DNA of 64,000 nucleotides from Siphonodentalium dalli (lineage: Eukaryota; Mollusca; Scaphopoda; Gadilida; Siphonodentaliidae): NCBI GenBank assembly GCA_032622095.1, contig CP136061.1, positions 197,640,935 to 197,704,934 of the forward strand, written 5' to 3'. Each line of letters starts with the position of its first letter. Within the stretch, counting starts at the first letter, position 1. This document shows positions 22,644 through 34,335 of the stretch, one piece after another. Below the pieces are notes generated by a model, which saw nothing but the letters and a program-made list of their open reading frames with translations, did not search any database and was not told the origin of the DNA. The position numbers and the translations under genes are program-made.

Positions 22644-23310
22644 TCGAAATCCGTTAACTTTTTAATTTAATTTGAGTTAATTCTGCCTTTTTAATCAAGA
22701 GAAATGATGGTACCCGTCCCGTGATGGTACCCGTCCCTAAAAGAGGTACGTTTGTGGGTACCCGTTTCAAGGTGAAGATCACCTCGGGCAGAACAACTTA
22801 CCCGATGAAAATCCCCCCGTTCCTTGGAACCCCTAAGTACGAAGACAGACATAAGAATCACACAACACGCTTATGTCTGGATACAGACACACTCAAGTCT
22901 GGCCCCAGACATAAGAATCACATTACACGCATACGCGCTCTTTATCAACGACACTGCGGATACGAACGCTCTTTAACTATCAACGCGATTAACCACACAG
23001 TGCCAAGAACGGTCATTTTTCGTGACTGTGTGTGGAGAAGGGGTGCTCGGAGCTTCTCCAAAACGGCAGTAAACACTGCCCGTGCTTCTTTAACCTTAGA
23101 TTATAAGTTTGAGCTCTACTATATATTTTGGGACTTCTGTCTGTTTGTTTGTTGTTTGTCTGTTAGCTATGGCCGGGAAAACTGCCGACCTGACCTTGAC
23201 CTTAAAAAAGGTCAATTCAAAGTCAAATCGGGTAAAACGGACGGATTTCGACGAAATTTGATACCCATGGGTACTTTTGTCCGGGGAGTGTTTTGGACGG
23301 GTCAAATGAA
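22644..23310. mobile_element. Repeat mosaic with inverted half-site fragment
   Basis: 22700-22850 has short duplications (GATGGTACCCGTCCC twice; CAGACATAAGAATCACA twice). 22930-23090 resembles 18238-18380 (CGCTCTTTA, TTTCGTGA...TGGAGAA, GGTGCTC, GCTTCTCCAAAA). 23106-23310 is the half-site element in minus orientation (TATATATTTTGGGACTTCTG through TTTTGGACGGGTCAAAT) with one TGACCTTGA. No coding content; the 211-residue frame at 22721-23356 is a by-product. Confidence 0.6.
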
Positions 23311-23608
23311 ACTGTGCATGTTACTAATATTTGCCTTCATATGCCTGCATGTTTGATTGATTCTTACAGGATAATTGCACGCTATTTACAGAAAATGTCC
23401 ATACATAGCATCGCGAGTGTTTACTTCCCATGTAGATATATAGCTGTGGTACAAATGCGTTTTATAGGCATTTTTGCGTTCGTTTGCATGCATATTCTAT
23501 ATATCTGTATAGAAATTTCTGGGAAAAAGAAATGCCAGGGAAATGTGCGAACTGTGAATTTCGTTATCGATGTATATTGATATTACATTATCAGAAATTA
23601 ATCCACAG

Positions 23609-23687
23609 GTGCTGTCGCGGGAGGTGTTGCAGCTGGGATAGTCATCGTTGGAATAATAGCAGCGGTCCTGGTTTGTTTTCGGAAAAG
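23609..23687 (+). CDS. Receptor gene, transmembrane exon
   Basis: A 79-base exon between the acceptor TTAATCCACAG and the donor AAAAG-GTATAA; enters in phase 1 and leaves in phase 2. The product AVAGGVAAGIVIVGIIAAVL continues VCFRKR. It is a ~22-residue hydrophobic helix with GxxxG-like small-residue spacing, ended by a basic stop-transfer patch, so the chain is type I with the tail in the cytosol. The last AG joins G of the exon at 42250 to give AGG (Arg). This is the strongest internal exon: composition, splice sites and phase all agree. Confidence 0.8.
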
Positions 23688-23769
23688 GTATAACTCCATT
23701 TATATTAATTACATCATGATACGCCCATATTGATCATATTCCACCTAACGTTTTGAAATTCTGACAGGG

Positions 23770-23940
23770 AACTTTGTAACTTTGAACAAACAAACGCAGG
23801 GAACATACCTCTTTTTTAATATTCATTTTAAATCTATTTCACAAATATGGGTGGTACCAGCACGAGATTGTATAATATAGGCACGTTTGTGGGTCGATTT
23901 TTGATAATAAACATTGAATTGATTGATTGATTGAAATACA
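23770..23940 (+). mobile_element. Retroelement 3' tail with TTGA repeats
   Basis: Ends with AATAAACATTGAATTGATTG and further (ATTG) repeats at about 23906-23931. Such short tandem tails after an AATAAA-like signal are common at the 3' ends of CR1/L2-like LINEs and their SINE partners. No coding part is attached. Confidence 0.45.
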
Positions 23941-24119
23941 TTACTAAGGAAGATATATTAAGTAAGAAATATCTTACATTCATTTATTTTTCTCAATGTT
24001 ATAAAGTTCCCCGTCACTATATTAAAAAGTTCCCAGGGGATAAACTAGTGGAATATGATATCGACAGGCATAGCCAGGGTAGAGATTCGTGACGTGATCA
24101 TTCACTTATATAATCTACT

Positions 24120-24300
24120 AGCAGTGGAATACGGCTCATGGAAAACCAGAGACTATTCAGAATAATATGCACATTATGCAACGCAGATTTATGAAACGAA
24201 TTCCACGTTATCTTAAAGTGTGAAAAATTAAAGGATGTAATAGTAAGATACATGTATATCCAACCATTCAATTATTCAATCACGATAGCGAACGCACAAT
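24120..24300 (+). pseudogene. LINE ORF2 C-terminal knuckle fragment, second copy
   Basis: After EYGSWKTRDYSE and a frameshift the frame reads CTLCNADL-stop-NEFHVILKC, the same C-x2-C-x8-H-x4-C knuckle as at 1269-1310, followed by EKLKDVIVRYMYIQPF. Internal stop and shift mark a dead fragment of the same or a close LINE family. Confidence 0.7.
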
Positions 24301-24798
24301 AAAAAACAAAACCTGTCGCTATTCATAAAGAATATTTTTTGGAAACGTTCAAATAGTACGTTCTCATGCACGTGTCAATCTGTATGTGCATGCCTGCATA
24401 CATGTCTATATGTAAATACATAACTGTATTTGTTGATACCCATCATATTGCATATATCAGTAAATATATTATGTTATTGTGATAAGTAGATACATGTATT
24501 TATACATACCAGTATATAAACCGCCGTATCAATGCAAAATATAGAATACCACCTCACATTCTGCTTCTTGATATCTTTTGATGACATATGTAATTATGTC
24601 ATATATATTATCTCGACATGTAATGTCTTCTAAAGATTACCAGAGTTATTGTTATTATGTTGTTTGTTTTTGTTATATTACCCTTTTAATATTTTAATAT
24701 ATTTAGCGGGGCCAGCACTTCGTCCTCAGCTATATATTTGATTTAAACCTCACATGTGATGGAAGGGGCCTTCCTGAGTATATGAGCACTCCTATTGG
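24301..24798. other. Probable LINE 3' flank, no gene
   Basis: AT-rich, with ACATGTAT-type simple motifs. No gene or clear repeat boundary before the inverted repeat that begins near 24799. Confidence 0.4.
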
Positions 24799-26090
24799 AG
24801 TAGATTAGTAAAAGAATTGTTCACTTTGTGACTAAAGCATGACATTTTGCACATATGTACATATTCACATACTTATTGATATTAGATATGGAGCCACGCT
24901 GAAATTTCACTTTAACCCCTCTTTTAATGGGTTTTCTTAATTTAAAGAGCGTTTCGTGAGTATATAATTTAATAACTGTCACAATTAATCTTACCATGGA
25001 ATCTGCGCTTTAAAATTAGGCATATACAGCAAGTATGACTCAGCACGATATAATGGCACATTTTTAGGGCGAAATTCAAGATGACCGTCAAAATGGCAGC
25101 AATAAGTGGAAAATTGAATATGTTTCACTAATATCTTCTAGACCAGTTTCTTCTATATGGATCTGGTTCGGAAATGTGACTTTATTTTTTATTGTTTATG
25201 CTAACTGGTTATTGGAGCAATGCAATATGCCATTCATGGGATCCCAGCCCCTTCCGATCCCTCAATAATTTGATTTTACATAACGCGGTATGAAATTTCT
25301 CAAAAAATCACCATTGGGATTCTAGTCATATTTCAATAAGAATTGAGCAGAACTGTGCAAAGTAAGTGAGGCATACCATTACTTATGAATATTTCAACTC
25401 AATAGAACCAAAATTGTGACTTTGGCTAAAAATGGCTATTAAAATGTGGAAAATGGTATATATTGTCCCGTCGTGCCATGCAATGGCTTAAAAATTCCAG
25501 TTTCTTCTATATGGATCTGGTTCGGAAATGTGACTTTATTTTTTATTGTTTATGTTAACTGGTTACTAGAGCAATGCAATATGCCATTCATGGGATCCCA
25601 GCCCCTTCCGATCCCTCAATAATTTGATTTTACATAACGCGGTATGAAATTTCAAAAAAAATCACCATTGGGATTCTAGTCATATTTCAATAAGAATTGA
25701 GCAGAACTGTGCAAAGTAAGTGAGGCATACCATTACTTATGAATATTTCAACTCAATAGAACCAAAATTGTGACTTTGGCTAAAAATGGCTATTAAAATG
25801 TGGAAAATGGTATATATTGTCCCGTCGTGCCATGCAATGGCTTAAAAATTGTGGATGATGAAGAAAATTGACTGTTCTGTCATATATACATACAATACTA
25901 ACATGTATGATGCATCTTGGATAAGTGTACTATAACATTTCCAAAAATTTCTGGAATTTTCTCTCAAAATCGGCAAAAAAAAATATCATTTTCAGAATGA
26001 CATGTCTTAAATGCGTCACATTGATGTGTTTTTAGAAAAATATACTCAAGCTGGCTTGCAAAATGTCCACAACATTTGGTAGAAAAGTTG
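24799..26090 (+). repeat. Left arm of a ~1-kb inverted repeat (partner 31080-32129)
   Basis: Runs from GAGTAGATTAGTAAAAG through ATGGAGCCACGCTGAAATTTC and TGCGTCACATTGATGTG to AACATTTGGTAGAAAAG. The reverse complement of 31080-32129 follows the same order. Arms differ by substitutions and small indels, so the pair is old. The left arm is longer because of the 354-bp duplication at 25143-25850. Confidence 0.85.
25143..25850 (+). repeat. Recent 354-bp tandem duplication inside the left arm
   Basis: Copies 25143-25496 and 25497-25850, both starting CCAGTTTCTTCTATATGG, differ at only a handful of positions by eye (for example ATGCTAACTGGTTATTGGAGC against ATGTTAACTGGTTACTAGAGC). The right arm of the inverted repeat has one copy, so the duplication is younger than the inverted pair. 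Confidence 0.92.
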
Positions 26091-26509
26091 ATCTTATAGC
26101 AGAACTCTGAAACTGAACAGAGAGTGGCATAATCATGTGCCTACTCTGACCCAATAACATGGGCACACATCAAAGGTAAGTGGGTGTCAGGCCATGTAAC
26201 ACGTCTATCGGGTTAGGCGTCCCCACACCTAATACACTATCATGACATAAATAGCTAGAGTAAAGCACTGGCATGTGGGCCAGAAGGCCATTTAGAAAGT
26301 CATACTAGGAGAAGAGTACAAAACTGCGTAATAATATCAATTTCTGGGCCATTGGCATCAAGATTGATTGACTAATGTCAGGAAAATCGTTCCTCCATTG
26401 TGCATATTAAAGGCCACCAAGATGAAGAACTCTCTGACGTTTCCTCCCAACCGATTAGCATATAATTCAGTTATTATGGAAAATGATAGCCACCGAAGGT
26501 CCAACTTCA
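26091..26509. other. Spacer between inverted-repeat arm and minisatellite
   Basis: No gene seen. Composition is unremarkable. Confidence 0.5.
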
Positions 26510-27060
26510 CAACTCACACATGACCATACAATCATGTTATATATATATATACATAAACACCACACATATGACCATGTAGACAAATACACCTCACCCATGA
26601 CCACACAACACACTTCGGTTTACCCGTAAAACACACACACATGTCTATACAGCCATGAGTCAACCATTCAGGTACACCAGGTATACTCCTACACTTCACC
26701 CATGACCATATAGTGGTAAATTCGTGATCATAGTCACCTCTTGTATACCTATTCGCCTCACCATTGTCCATACAATAACTCCCTTTATATATATTTGCCA
26801 CATGTATGGCCATGTATCCACTCAAGATATACATATACACTGCAACCATAGAGTAACTCCTGGTATACATATACACCTCACCAATGACAATCAAACCCTT
26901 GTATATACAAATGCCCTGCACAAATGGCCATTCACACACTCCAGGCTTGAATATACGCCTCACTCGAGACAATTCAGCCACTCGCGGTTTTCCCATGCAC
27001 AACATTTGTGGTCACATAGTCACCCCTTGTTTACCAATTGGGGAATCTCGTTTCCGATTT
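26510..27060 (+). repeat. Degenerate ~45-55-bp minisatellite (left array)
   Basis: About ten diverged units around CACCTCACCCATGACCATAC followed by CACTCC(C/T)TGTATAC and ATATA. Long frames on both strands (26532-27005, 26724-27062) exist only because of the repeat. The same array, in the same orientation, recurs at 30015-30830. Confidence 0.8.
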
Positions 27061-27816
27061 AACCACGCCTCCGTAATTACTTCCTAGATACTATCGCTAA
27101 CTCTTGCAAGCGCTGGCGGCTGGGCGGTTTATGAGGCTGTGAGCTGGAGCGAGTGCATGGTGCTAATTGCCAAATTGTTTGGGCATAAAATAAAAAACGA
27201 TATACAACGGAGGGAAACAATATAATGTCTTGATATGATTTAAGACTGACTCAATTCATGTTTCAGGATACGTCTGCACACAATAATATTTAATAATGTG
27301 CCAAACAAAAATTATGCGAAATTATTTCGTCCTAAGTGATTTCTTTTTATTGGGTGTGAGTGAAATTCACACGGTATATATTTAGCAAGTAACAGGCCCT
27401 ACCCAGCCAGACATGTCAGTTTCTTAAAAGCAATGATAACACGAATGGCGTCAGATTCTCTCAGAAATCAGTGCACGCTCTAATAAGATTTTTCAACAAT
27501 TTGACAATCAATCATTTGAGTAATGCGTCGGCTTTTATCTTTGATGTACCGGGTGTGACGCCACACCAAGGAAACCAAAACAAACTGTTCTTTAAGTATA
27601 TCGCGTTTGGTTTTGAGTGTAATAGTAAGCCGAATGTCAGTTAAAATCGCCAGGACAAGCACCCATGTTATTCAACCTGATATGAAGTTGTAAAATAAGG
27701 GGTGTCACAACCTATTTTGGGTGTGATTTTGGGTGTGTCTGATTAACACACAGGAAACGGGGTTTCATTTGATTTTCACACGTTTGATCCGCGAAGGAAT
27801 AGGTAATCGACACTAG
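27061..27816. other. Unassigned sequence before the 1-kb element
   Basis: No gene. A GC-richer patch at 27105-27170 (AAGCGCTGGCGGCTGGGCGG) stands out but has no identified role. Confidence 0.4.
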
Positions 27817-28855
27817 AGAAACTAGAATGCCCTCCGAGAGATGCCAACGTGCGCAAAAATAATAAAAAATAATTCAAAAAATTATTTCACTGTATTTTAC
27901 TTAATTTATTTTATTTAATTTAATTTAATGTTAGGAAAAAGAGACAATTACAATCTTCAATAATTTTATTTAGGGGATAACAGTGTGGTGTTTTGTGATT
28001 TCGGAAAGGTACATGGCGAATATACTGTGGCAAATTTAGTTATTGGGCGACGGCGGAGCCGGAGCCCATTAACGGGTATTTGCCACAGTATATTCGCCAT
28101 GTGCCTTTCCGAAATCACAAAACACCACACTGTTATCCCCATTCTAATGCTCTTCGAACTTTAAAATGTTATTTAGACAACCAAATGGCTCGTAATTATC
28201 AACGAAATGTGCGGCCATAGAAAACACTCAGCCAATTCACGACTTTTTATTTTAAATTTAATGCGCTAGATAAAATGCAGTCCCCCAAATACCATCGCTC
28301 TTATCGTTAAAAATACTGATAAACATGAAAAATTGCCACCTCAAATAGAAATAAATATGCACAACAATTAGTTTCTGCATGTACATGATGTCTTTTTCAG
28401 ATGATTACCACTTACAAATTGCGGTTTTGATTTTACCGCGATCTTGAAGTTGAATTGAAACAATGGGAAATAGTTTACTCAATGCGATGTATTTCACGCC
28501 GTGTCTGTCGCGGTTTCATGTCAAGAAATTTGGTCAAATGATTTCGAGACACTGACATTGGTGGGGTATAACGTTGTGGTGTTTTGTATTTTCTGAAAGT
28601 ACATGTATACAGGGCGAATGTACGGACTGTCAATTTTCAACAAAAGCCACATCGCTGGTTTGTTTATATAGCAACGAGCTAGTAACGGAAGTCAGTGCCA
28701 AGGGCGTCAACTCTATAATCTACTCCGTAACGTCGCCGGCATGTACTGCGTAAGGGTGACGTCATGGAGTGAAATCGGTAGGGTGACACCAACGTACGTA
28801 CCTACGAATCTGACTGATCGCCATACTGTTGTGCGAGCGCACGTAATAAATAGAT
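27817..28855 (-). mobile_element. ~1-kb element, inverted relative of 1738-2734, carrying a hairpin unit
   Basis: Ends match 1738-2734 in reverse complement: GAGAGATGCCAACGTGCGC near 27838 and CGCCATACTGTTGTGCGAGC near 28820. The interior differs: it contains the hairpin at 27972-28140 and a related arm sequence at 28561-28640, absent from the other copy. The interior may therefore be a second element nested in the first. Confidence 0.65.
27972..28140. repeat. Long hairpin with GC-rich centre
   Basis: Arms of ~70 bp (GGGGATAACAGTGTGGTG... and its complement) around GGGCGACGGCGGAGCCGGAGC. About 420 bp away, 28561-28640 repeats one arm in diverged form (GGGGTATAACGTTGTGGTG). Hairpin at one end and a related motif at the other is the same plan as the Crypton-like element at 5505-7952, with different sequence. 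Confidence 0.9.
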
Positions 28856-30014
28856 TTTAGTTGTTGCATAACAGAACAAAATGAGCTTTAATAACACGGA
28901 AGTGATAAACTTATTACATGTGGGAACAAATACATATTGTTTAAACTATTAGTATTTCTAACTAACTACATCCATCCATGCATTGAATAGTAACAATATG
29001 TTTGCCCTTATCTGTGTAACTTTATTAATGATAGTGAGTAAATGTTTTAGAATCACATCAAGAAACATGAGATAACCATATGGAATCAAGCAAATACTGC
29101 AGCTTTCAACAAAAAATAAAAATAATTCCTGAACTGAATAAAACATTTTCAAAAGGCTATCACGCTCTCATTAAACAATTTTATTAGCTCAAATATGCAT
29201 TCTGTTGAAAGGGATTAGCATAAAATCACATAAAATAAAACTTTAATACACACAAAATAAGAGATAAGTTAACAGCAATGTCAAATATTCAGTTATCCCG
29301 AACCGACAAAAAAATCCCGAACTGGCAAAAATGGGTAGGGTAATTTCAGAACAAATACATATTTTTTTGCCGAAGCTCGATCTGAAAATCATTTTAAATA
29401 CTGCATAGTATATGTTTCTTTATGTCTTGGAACAATGTATGACCATGCAAATCAACCGAGAAATTTTTGTGCAGAGAGAATGCGATCAGTTATCCCGAAC
29501 TGGGAAAGTGACTGTATTGAAATTAGGTGACTTGAAATTTATGTCGGTGATGTCGCTATTCTGAAGTTATGTAAGCAAAATATATCAGTTAAAAATCCGA
29601 AATATATATTAACTATATTATACTACCTTTGAACAAACATATGTATTCCTTGTAATCCTGTCGATATTGAAGTTTTCGTGACTTCTGTTGCACAGTCTGA
29701 TCCAACGTAAACATCGTTCTTTGTTAGTTTTCGGCTTCGGAAATGCCCAAAATATCACCATTGGTTTACCGTTAGAATCTGGCTCCAAATTTGTTATACA
29801 ACGACTGTCACTATTTCAAGATGCATACGCACACCTAGGCATCTTTAAAATCTCGGAAAGAAGTTATATTATCGTGTTAAACAGCGTTTTAAAAGGAGTG
29901 TAAATGCGTCATCGAGAGTTTCTTTTGTTTTGGAATGCAACGCCCTTGAACTTCGTTCGCTGTAACGCGATTGATCAGTTACCGCTGTCAGTCAATAATC
30001 TGAGATTCGTCAAT
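28856..30014. other. AT-rich stretch, no gene
   Basis: No gene seen. CAGTTATCCCGAACTGG-type motifs recur at about 29290-29340 and 29487-29505. The frames at 28958-29152 and 29688-29903 show no family resemblance. Confidence 0.5.
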
Positions 30015-30830
30015 TCACCCCACCATTGGCCATACATTCACTACCTGTATACATATTGGCCACACCCATGGTCATATAGCCAATAAATGTATACAATGCA
30101 CATACACACCCGACCAATGCCTATTACAGAATCACCCCAGGTATACATCGACACCTCACCATTGACCATACATACCTTCTAGATATAGCAATACAACGCG
30201 CAGCGCCTCACTCCCTGTATACCCTATATTCACATATATGACCATATACCCACTCAATATATACAGGTGTACATATACACCTCACCAGTGAATATACTAA
30301 TACCCTGCACGACCATTCGTACACTCCAGGTTTGCATATACACCTCACCCATGACAATTCAACCACTCGATGTATACTCACACACCCCATCCATGATCAT
30401 ACAGCTACTCGCTGTATACATATACATCCACCAATGATAATACAACACTCACGCCCGTACTGTCATTACATGTACACCTACATGTATATACATTTCACAA
30501 AGCATATCAACCACCCCTATTTATTCACAATCCCACACATGACCATACAGCCAACAGACGTATACGTGTACATCCATCCATAACAATAGTCACCCAAAGC
30601 ACGCATGTATATCCCAATCATGACCATGCAGTCGCTCTATATATATACATAAACAACATACAAATGAACATACAGCTACTATCATTATACCCACACACCA
30701 CTTCAATAACCACACACATAATAATGTATAGCTATTCACCTCACACATGACCCCTTGTATGCCTTGTTTTCACCTCGCCATGGACACACCACCACACCAC
30801 CAATATAGGCTACTCCTTCGCACCATACTA
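30015..30830 (+). repeat. Degenerate ~45-55-bp minisatellite (right array)
   Basis: Same consensus and same strand as 26510-27060 (CACCTCACC-ATGACCATACA, TGTATACATATAC), about 15 diverged units. Although flanked by inverted-repeat arms, the two arrays are direct, not inverted, copies. Confidence 0.8.
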
Positions 30831-31079
30831 TGGTTTCACTCAGTTCCGTTTAGACGTTCTGCCCATTTCCGTTCAAAAATATGGCCAGAGTCCTAAAATT
30901 CCATACTACAGTACATCATTTAGAAATGAATTTGTCATGCCTCAGATGGTACAGGAACAACAAGAATGAAACATGTAGTAGTCAGGTAACATGGTTAATA
31001 ACCAAGTGAGTTACAATTTGCTAACTCTTGGGAACAGAGAATACCGCTCGGGATATATTATATATGTAAAACAAAAACA

Positions 31080-32129
31080 TTTTACCAAATGTGGTTAGCA
31101 TTTTGGAAGTCATCTTGAGTAATGATGTCTAAAACACATTAGTGTGACGCATTTAGGACATATAAAAAACAATAAACATATTTGATACCAAAGATAGTTC
31201 CATTTATTTGAATAAATGATTCAAACCTGAAAAATAAATTTGCCGATTTTGATGTCATGTTTATGATATAAAAATCCAATAATTCTGGTAATGTCAGTGG
31301 TTACATAAGTAACACTTAACCAATGTGCATCAGAAATGTTAGAACTTAATGCGTAAAGACAGCATAGCCAATTATATTCGTCAATCACAATTTGTAAGCG
31401 ATTACATGGCATGATGGGGCAATATTTACCATTTTCCAGGTTTTGGCTGCCATTTTGGTAGCCATTTTCAGACAAAGTGACAATTTTTGTTCCATTGAGT
31501 TCAAATAATCATAAGTAATTGTATGCCTCACTTAATTTGCACAGTTCGGTCAATTTCTTGTTAAAATATGACTAGAATCCTAACGGTGATTTTTGGTGAA
31601 ATTTCATACCGAGCTCTGTATAATTAAATTCTTGAGCGATCGGAAGAGACTGGGATCACACGAATGGCATATTTTATTTTATTGATCACTCAACACGTAC
31701 AATACAAAATAAAGTCATAAATCCGAACCAGTTCCATACAGCAGAGCCTGATCTAGAAGATATTAGTGAAAAAACGTCAAATTTCCTCTTTCAGTCGCTA
31801 TTTTGACGGCCATCTTGGACGGGGAGTTCCAATTTTACCCTAAAAATGTGGCATTATATCTCTCAGAGTCATACTTACTGTATATGCCTAATGTTAAATC
31901 ACATATTTCATGGTAAGATTAATTCCGACATTTAATAAAATATTTAATCACGAAACTTTTTTAATTTAATCTTTAAATTCGAAAACCCATTAAAAGAGGG
32001 CTTAAAGTGAAATTTCAGCGTGGCTCCATATCTAATATCAATAAGTATGTGAATATGTACATATGTGCAACGTTTCATGCTTTAGTCATAATTTTAACAA
32101 TTGCCTTGGAAATTTGACTTAATCTACTC
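31080..32129 (-). repeat. Right arm of the ~1-kb inverted repeat
   Basis: Reverse complement of 24799-26090 with one copy of the 354-bp segment. Landmarks: TGTGACGCATTTAGGACAT (31143), CCGATCGCTCAAGAATT-type block (31630), GGAGCCACGCTGAAATT in complement (32010-32030), TAATCTACTC (32120). The frame at 31221-31475 is a by-product. Confidence 0.85.
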
Positions 32130-34193
32130 TACTATCCCAAGTATTTTTGTCATACCTATCGAGCAATGATGATCACTGGGTGATGGTGGCATTTCCCTCC
32201 CCCCCCCCCACATTCATGCAATCTGTTTCTGGATCCTTATAATATTATTATTAAATTTAATTTAATAATATGTCGATCGATTAGAAGCTATTACTGCGTA
32301 GCCTGAAATAACCTGTTTCACTACACTTCATCTGATATAAACCTTTCTATTGCATGTCCTCGGTCGCATTCAAACAATGGGTTATGTAAGCAGGTTCCAT
32401 TTCTTGGGAATTCTCCTGTCCTTAGCAAGCTGATCTAAGTGATGGCTCTTGCACCCAACTCGAATACCATTGTATATCCTATGTTGGCCATAACATGTGT
32501 ACAGGTAGAATATCCATCGGCGAAGTAAATTGTTAGCTACAAATTTAATACAAAGACTGTATGTGTGATATGTGATATTCAAATATAATATATCACATGA
32601 GACCCTTAGTATATCATTAAAAAGCCATTACATATCTACTATATATCTTACTATTGATGAATAGGTGCGTGCTTCCCATGATACTTGGCATCGCGCCAAC
32701 AAAATTACCGCGCGGATTTATAATATTTCGAAAAGCCGCGCGTGACACCAACACCAGACATTACAAAAATGATTGCTTTGTTCATTAAAGTTAAACTCTT
32801 GTCCAACTTAGTTGCATTAACGAAAATAGGCACAAAAACAAAGAGGCAAATTGGGGGACTATATCTTTGTTCGCCAGCCAGAGCGCGTAATACTGTCGTG
32901 TACAGTTATGAAGCGTCTCAGCCAACTCCGTGTATGCATGCATTTGTCAGCTTCTTTTAAAGATTGGTAGTTGTTGAAAAGGCATAAAACTCTAGTTGTT
33001 TTCATGTGATATACATGTACAATATCTTCAACTCGTTATGTTGGGATGTAAGCTTTTATGAAACTCGTTTCATAAAATCGTATGTCCCAACATAACGAGT
33101 TGGAGATCCTCTATTTTCATGTACTACATTCGCCAGTGATCAGGTTTGACTATGCTCGATGTTGTCAAATCTATCAATGGAAGTATCGACGGCAAGAAAA
33201 ATGCGCACCATCTAATATGTGGGAACAACATAAATCAAGTAAATCTTTTATATAAATACTATATAAATATTCATATTCAAACTGTCTCAGCTTACTCCAT
33301 AGATTATAACTACCATTCTCAGCGGAGAAGGTTGAGAATACGTTAGTTGTTGGATGCTGTCAGAGTTAAAAAAATAACTTATGGCGAATTCTCTTTCATG
33401 TCACATGCTAGAGAATCGGGGGGAATGTAACTCTTGGTCTATTTTGATACATGTGAGATAAGAAATAGACTAATGGGTTATATGTAAACAATACATACGA
33501 TTACGATGTCGGTGCATTCATGTATACACACATATGATTGTGCCTTTCAAATACACAATACATGCAGCATGCTACCATATACTGTAAATACTAATTGACG
33601 TTATATGCGTTTAATAGGCATTTAGCTGTTTATAAAATGTTTGGAACCTAAACGGCACGTTTCATATTTTGATGGATTATACCTATATGTGTTTATGTGT
33701 AGGTGTATAGCGACAAAGTGTTTAACTTGTTGCAATAGCATATATAGGGCATTTACCATACAATCTATACAACAAATATAATGTATTGGCTACATGGATT
33801 GTAGAATTTCTCAATGCTCAAGTCTAGACATAAATTGAACCCGCTGATTGTGTACACATTAATGTCATTATTGCAGAAAATCGGGGGAAAAAACCCACCA
33901 GGATCTGGGTGTTGATTACGGCGAATGTTTATTCATTTTATTACCCCTCCCGCTTCATATGCAACAAATAGAGCCTGCGGGACATATGAGCCCCAAGATT
34001 CCCTGCGTGTGGCAGCATTATTGTATGTCGATAACAACGATGGCCTTATTCGGCCATATTCTTCTTTAATTGTTATACGACATCCAGCAAAACGATGTGT
34101 TTAATCAGACAGACCCATTGACAGATATATTGGCGTTTATGGTGTAATTCGATTCCGCGATTTCACAGCACCGACCCACAGATTTTGATTCCG
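32130..34193. other. Intron sequence with one foldback, no gene
   Basis: 33020-33108 forms a hairpin with ~42-bp arms (CTCGTTATGTTGGGAT...) around ATGAAACTCGTTTCAT. Otherwise AT-rich unique DNA with a C run at 32198-32211. The frames at 32742-32960 and 33146-33346 have no recognisable content. Confidence 0.55.
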
Positions 34194-34203
34194 GCGCATG
34201 CGC
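34194..34203. promoter_or_regulatory. NRF-1-type palindrome, candidate promoter
   Basis: GCGCATGCGC within CCGGCGCATGCGCGTGTTGG, a full match to the NRF-1 core common in animal TATA-less promoters. It lies in a small GC-rich patch in otherwise AT-rich DNA, about 130 bp upstream of a consensus donor (TTTA-GTAAGTAC at 34336). This arrangement fits a promoter plus 5' exon for the zinc-finger gene at 35690. The link is inference. Confidence 0.4.
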
Positions 34204-34335
34204 GTGTTGGCAGCACGTTATTCAAAGATGAAGACGAACAAAGATGTCGTTGGTCAGAGTTTGTGTCGGTTTGTTTATTTCCACAACAAGATAACAACAG
34301 CAATATTTCAATTCTTGGATACTTTCTCAATTTAG
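34204..34335 (+). other. Candidate 5' non-coding or short coding exon
   Basis: Between the NRF-1-like site and the donor GTAAGTAC at 34336. An ATG near 34228 opens MKTNKDVVGQSLCRFVYFHN, but this frame stops at the donor (ATT-TAG), so the exon is more likely untranslated leader or a short upstream ORF. No family recognised. Confidence 0.3.

Noticed and set aside
22721-23356. 211-residue plus-strand frame
   Set aside because: Crosses three unrelated repeat fragments, including an inverted half-site element, so it cannot be one gene.
26532-27062. 157- and 112-residue frames on opposite strands
   Set aside because: Both arise from the degenerate ~50-bp minisatellite.
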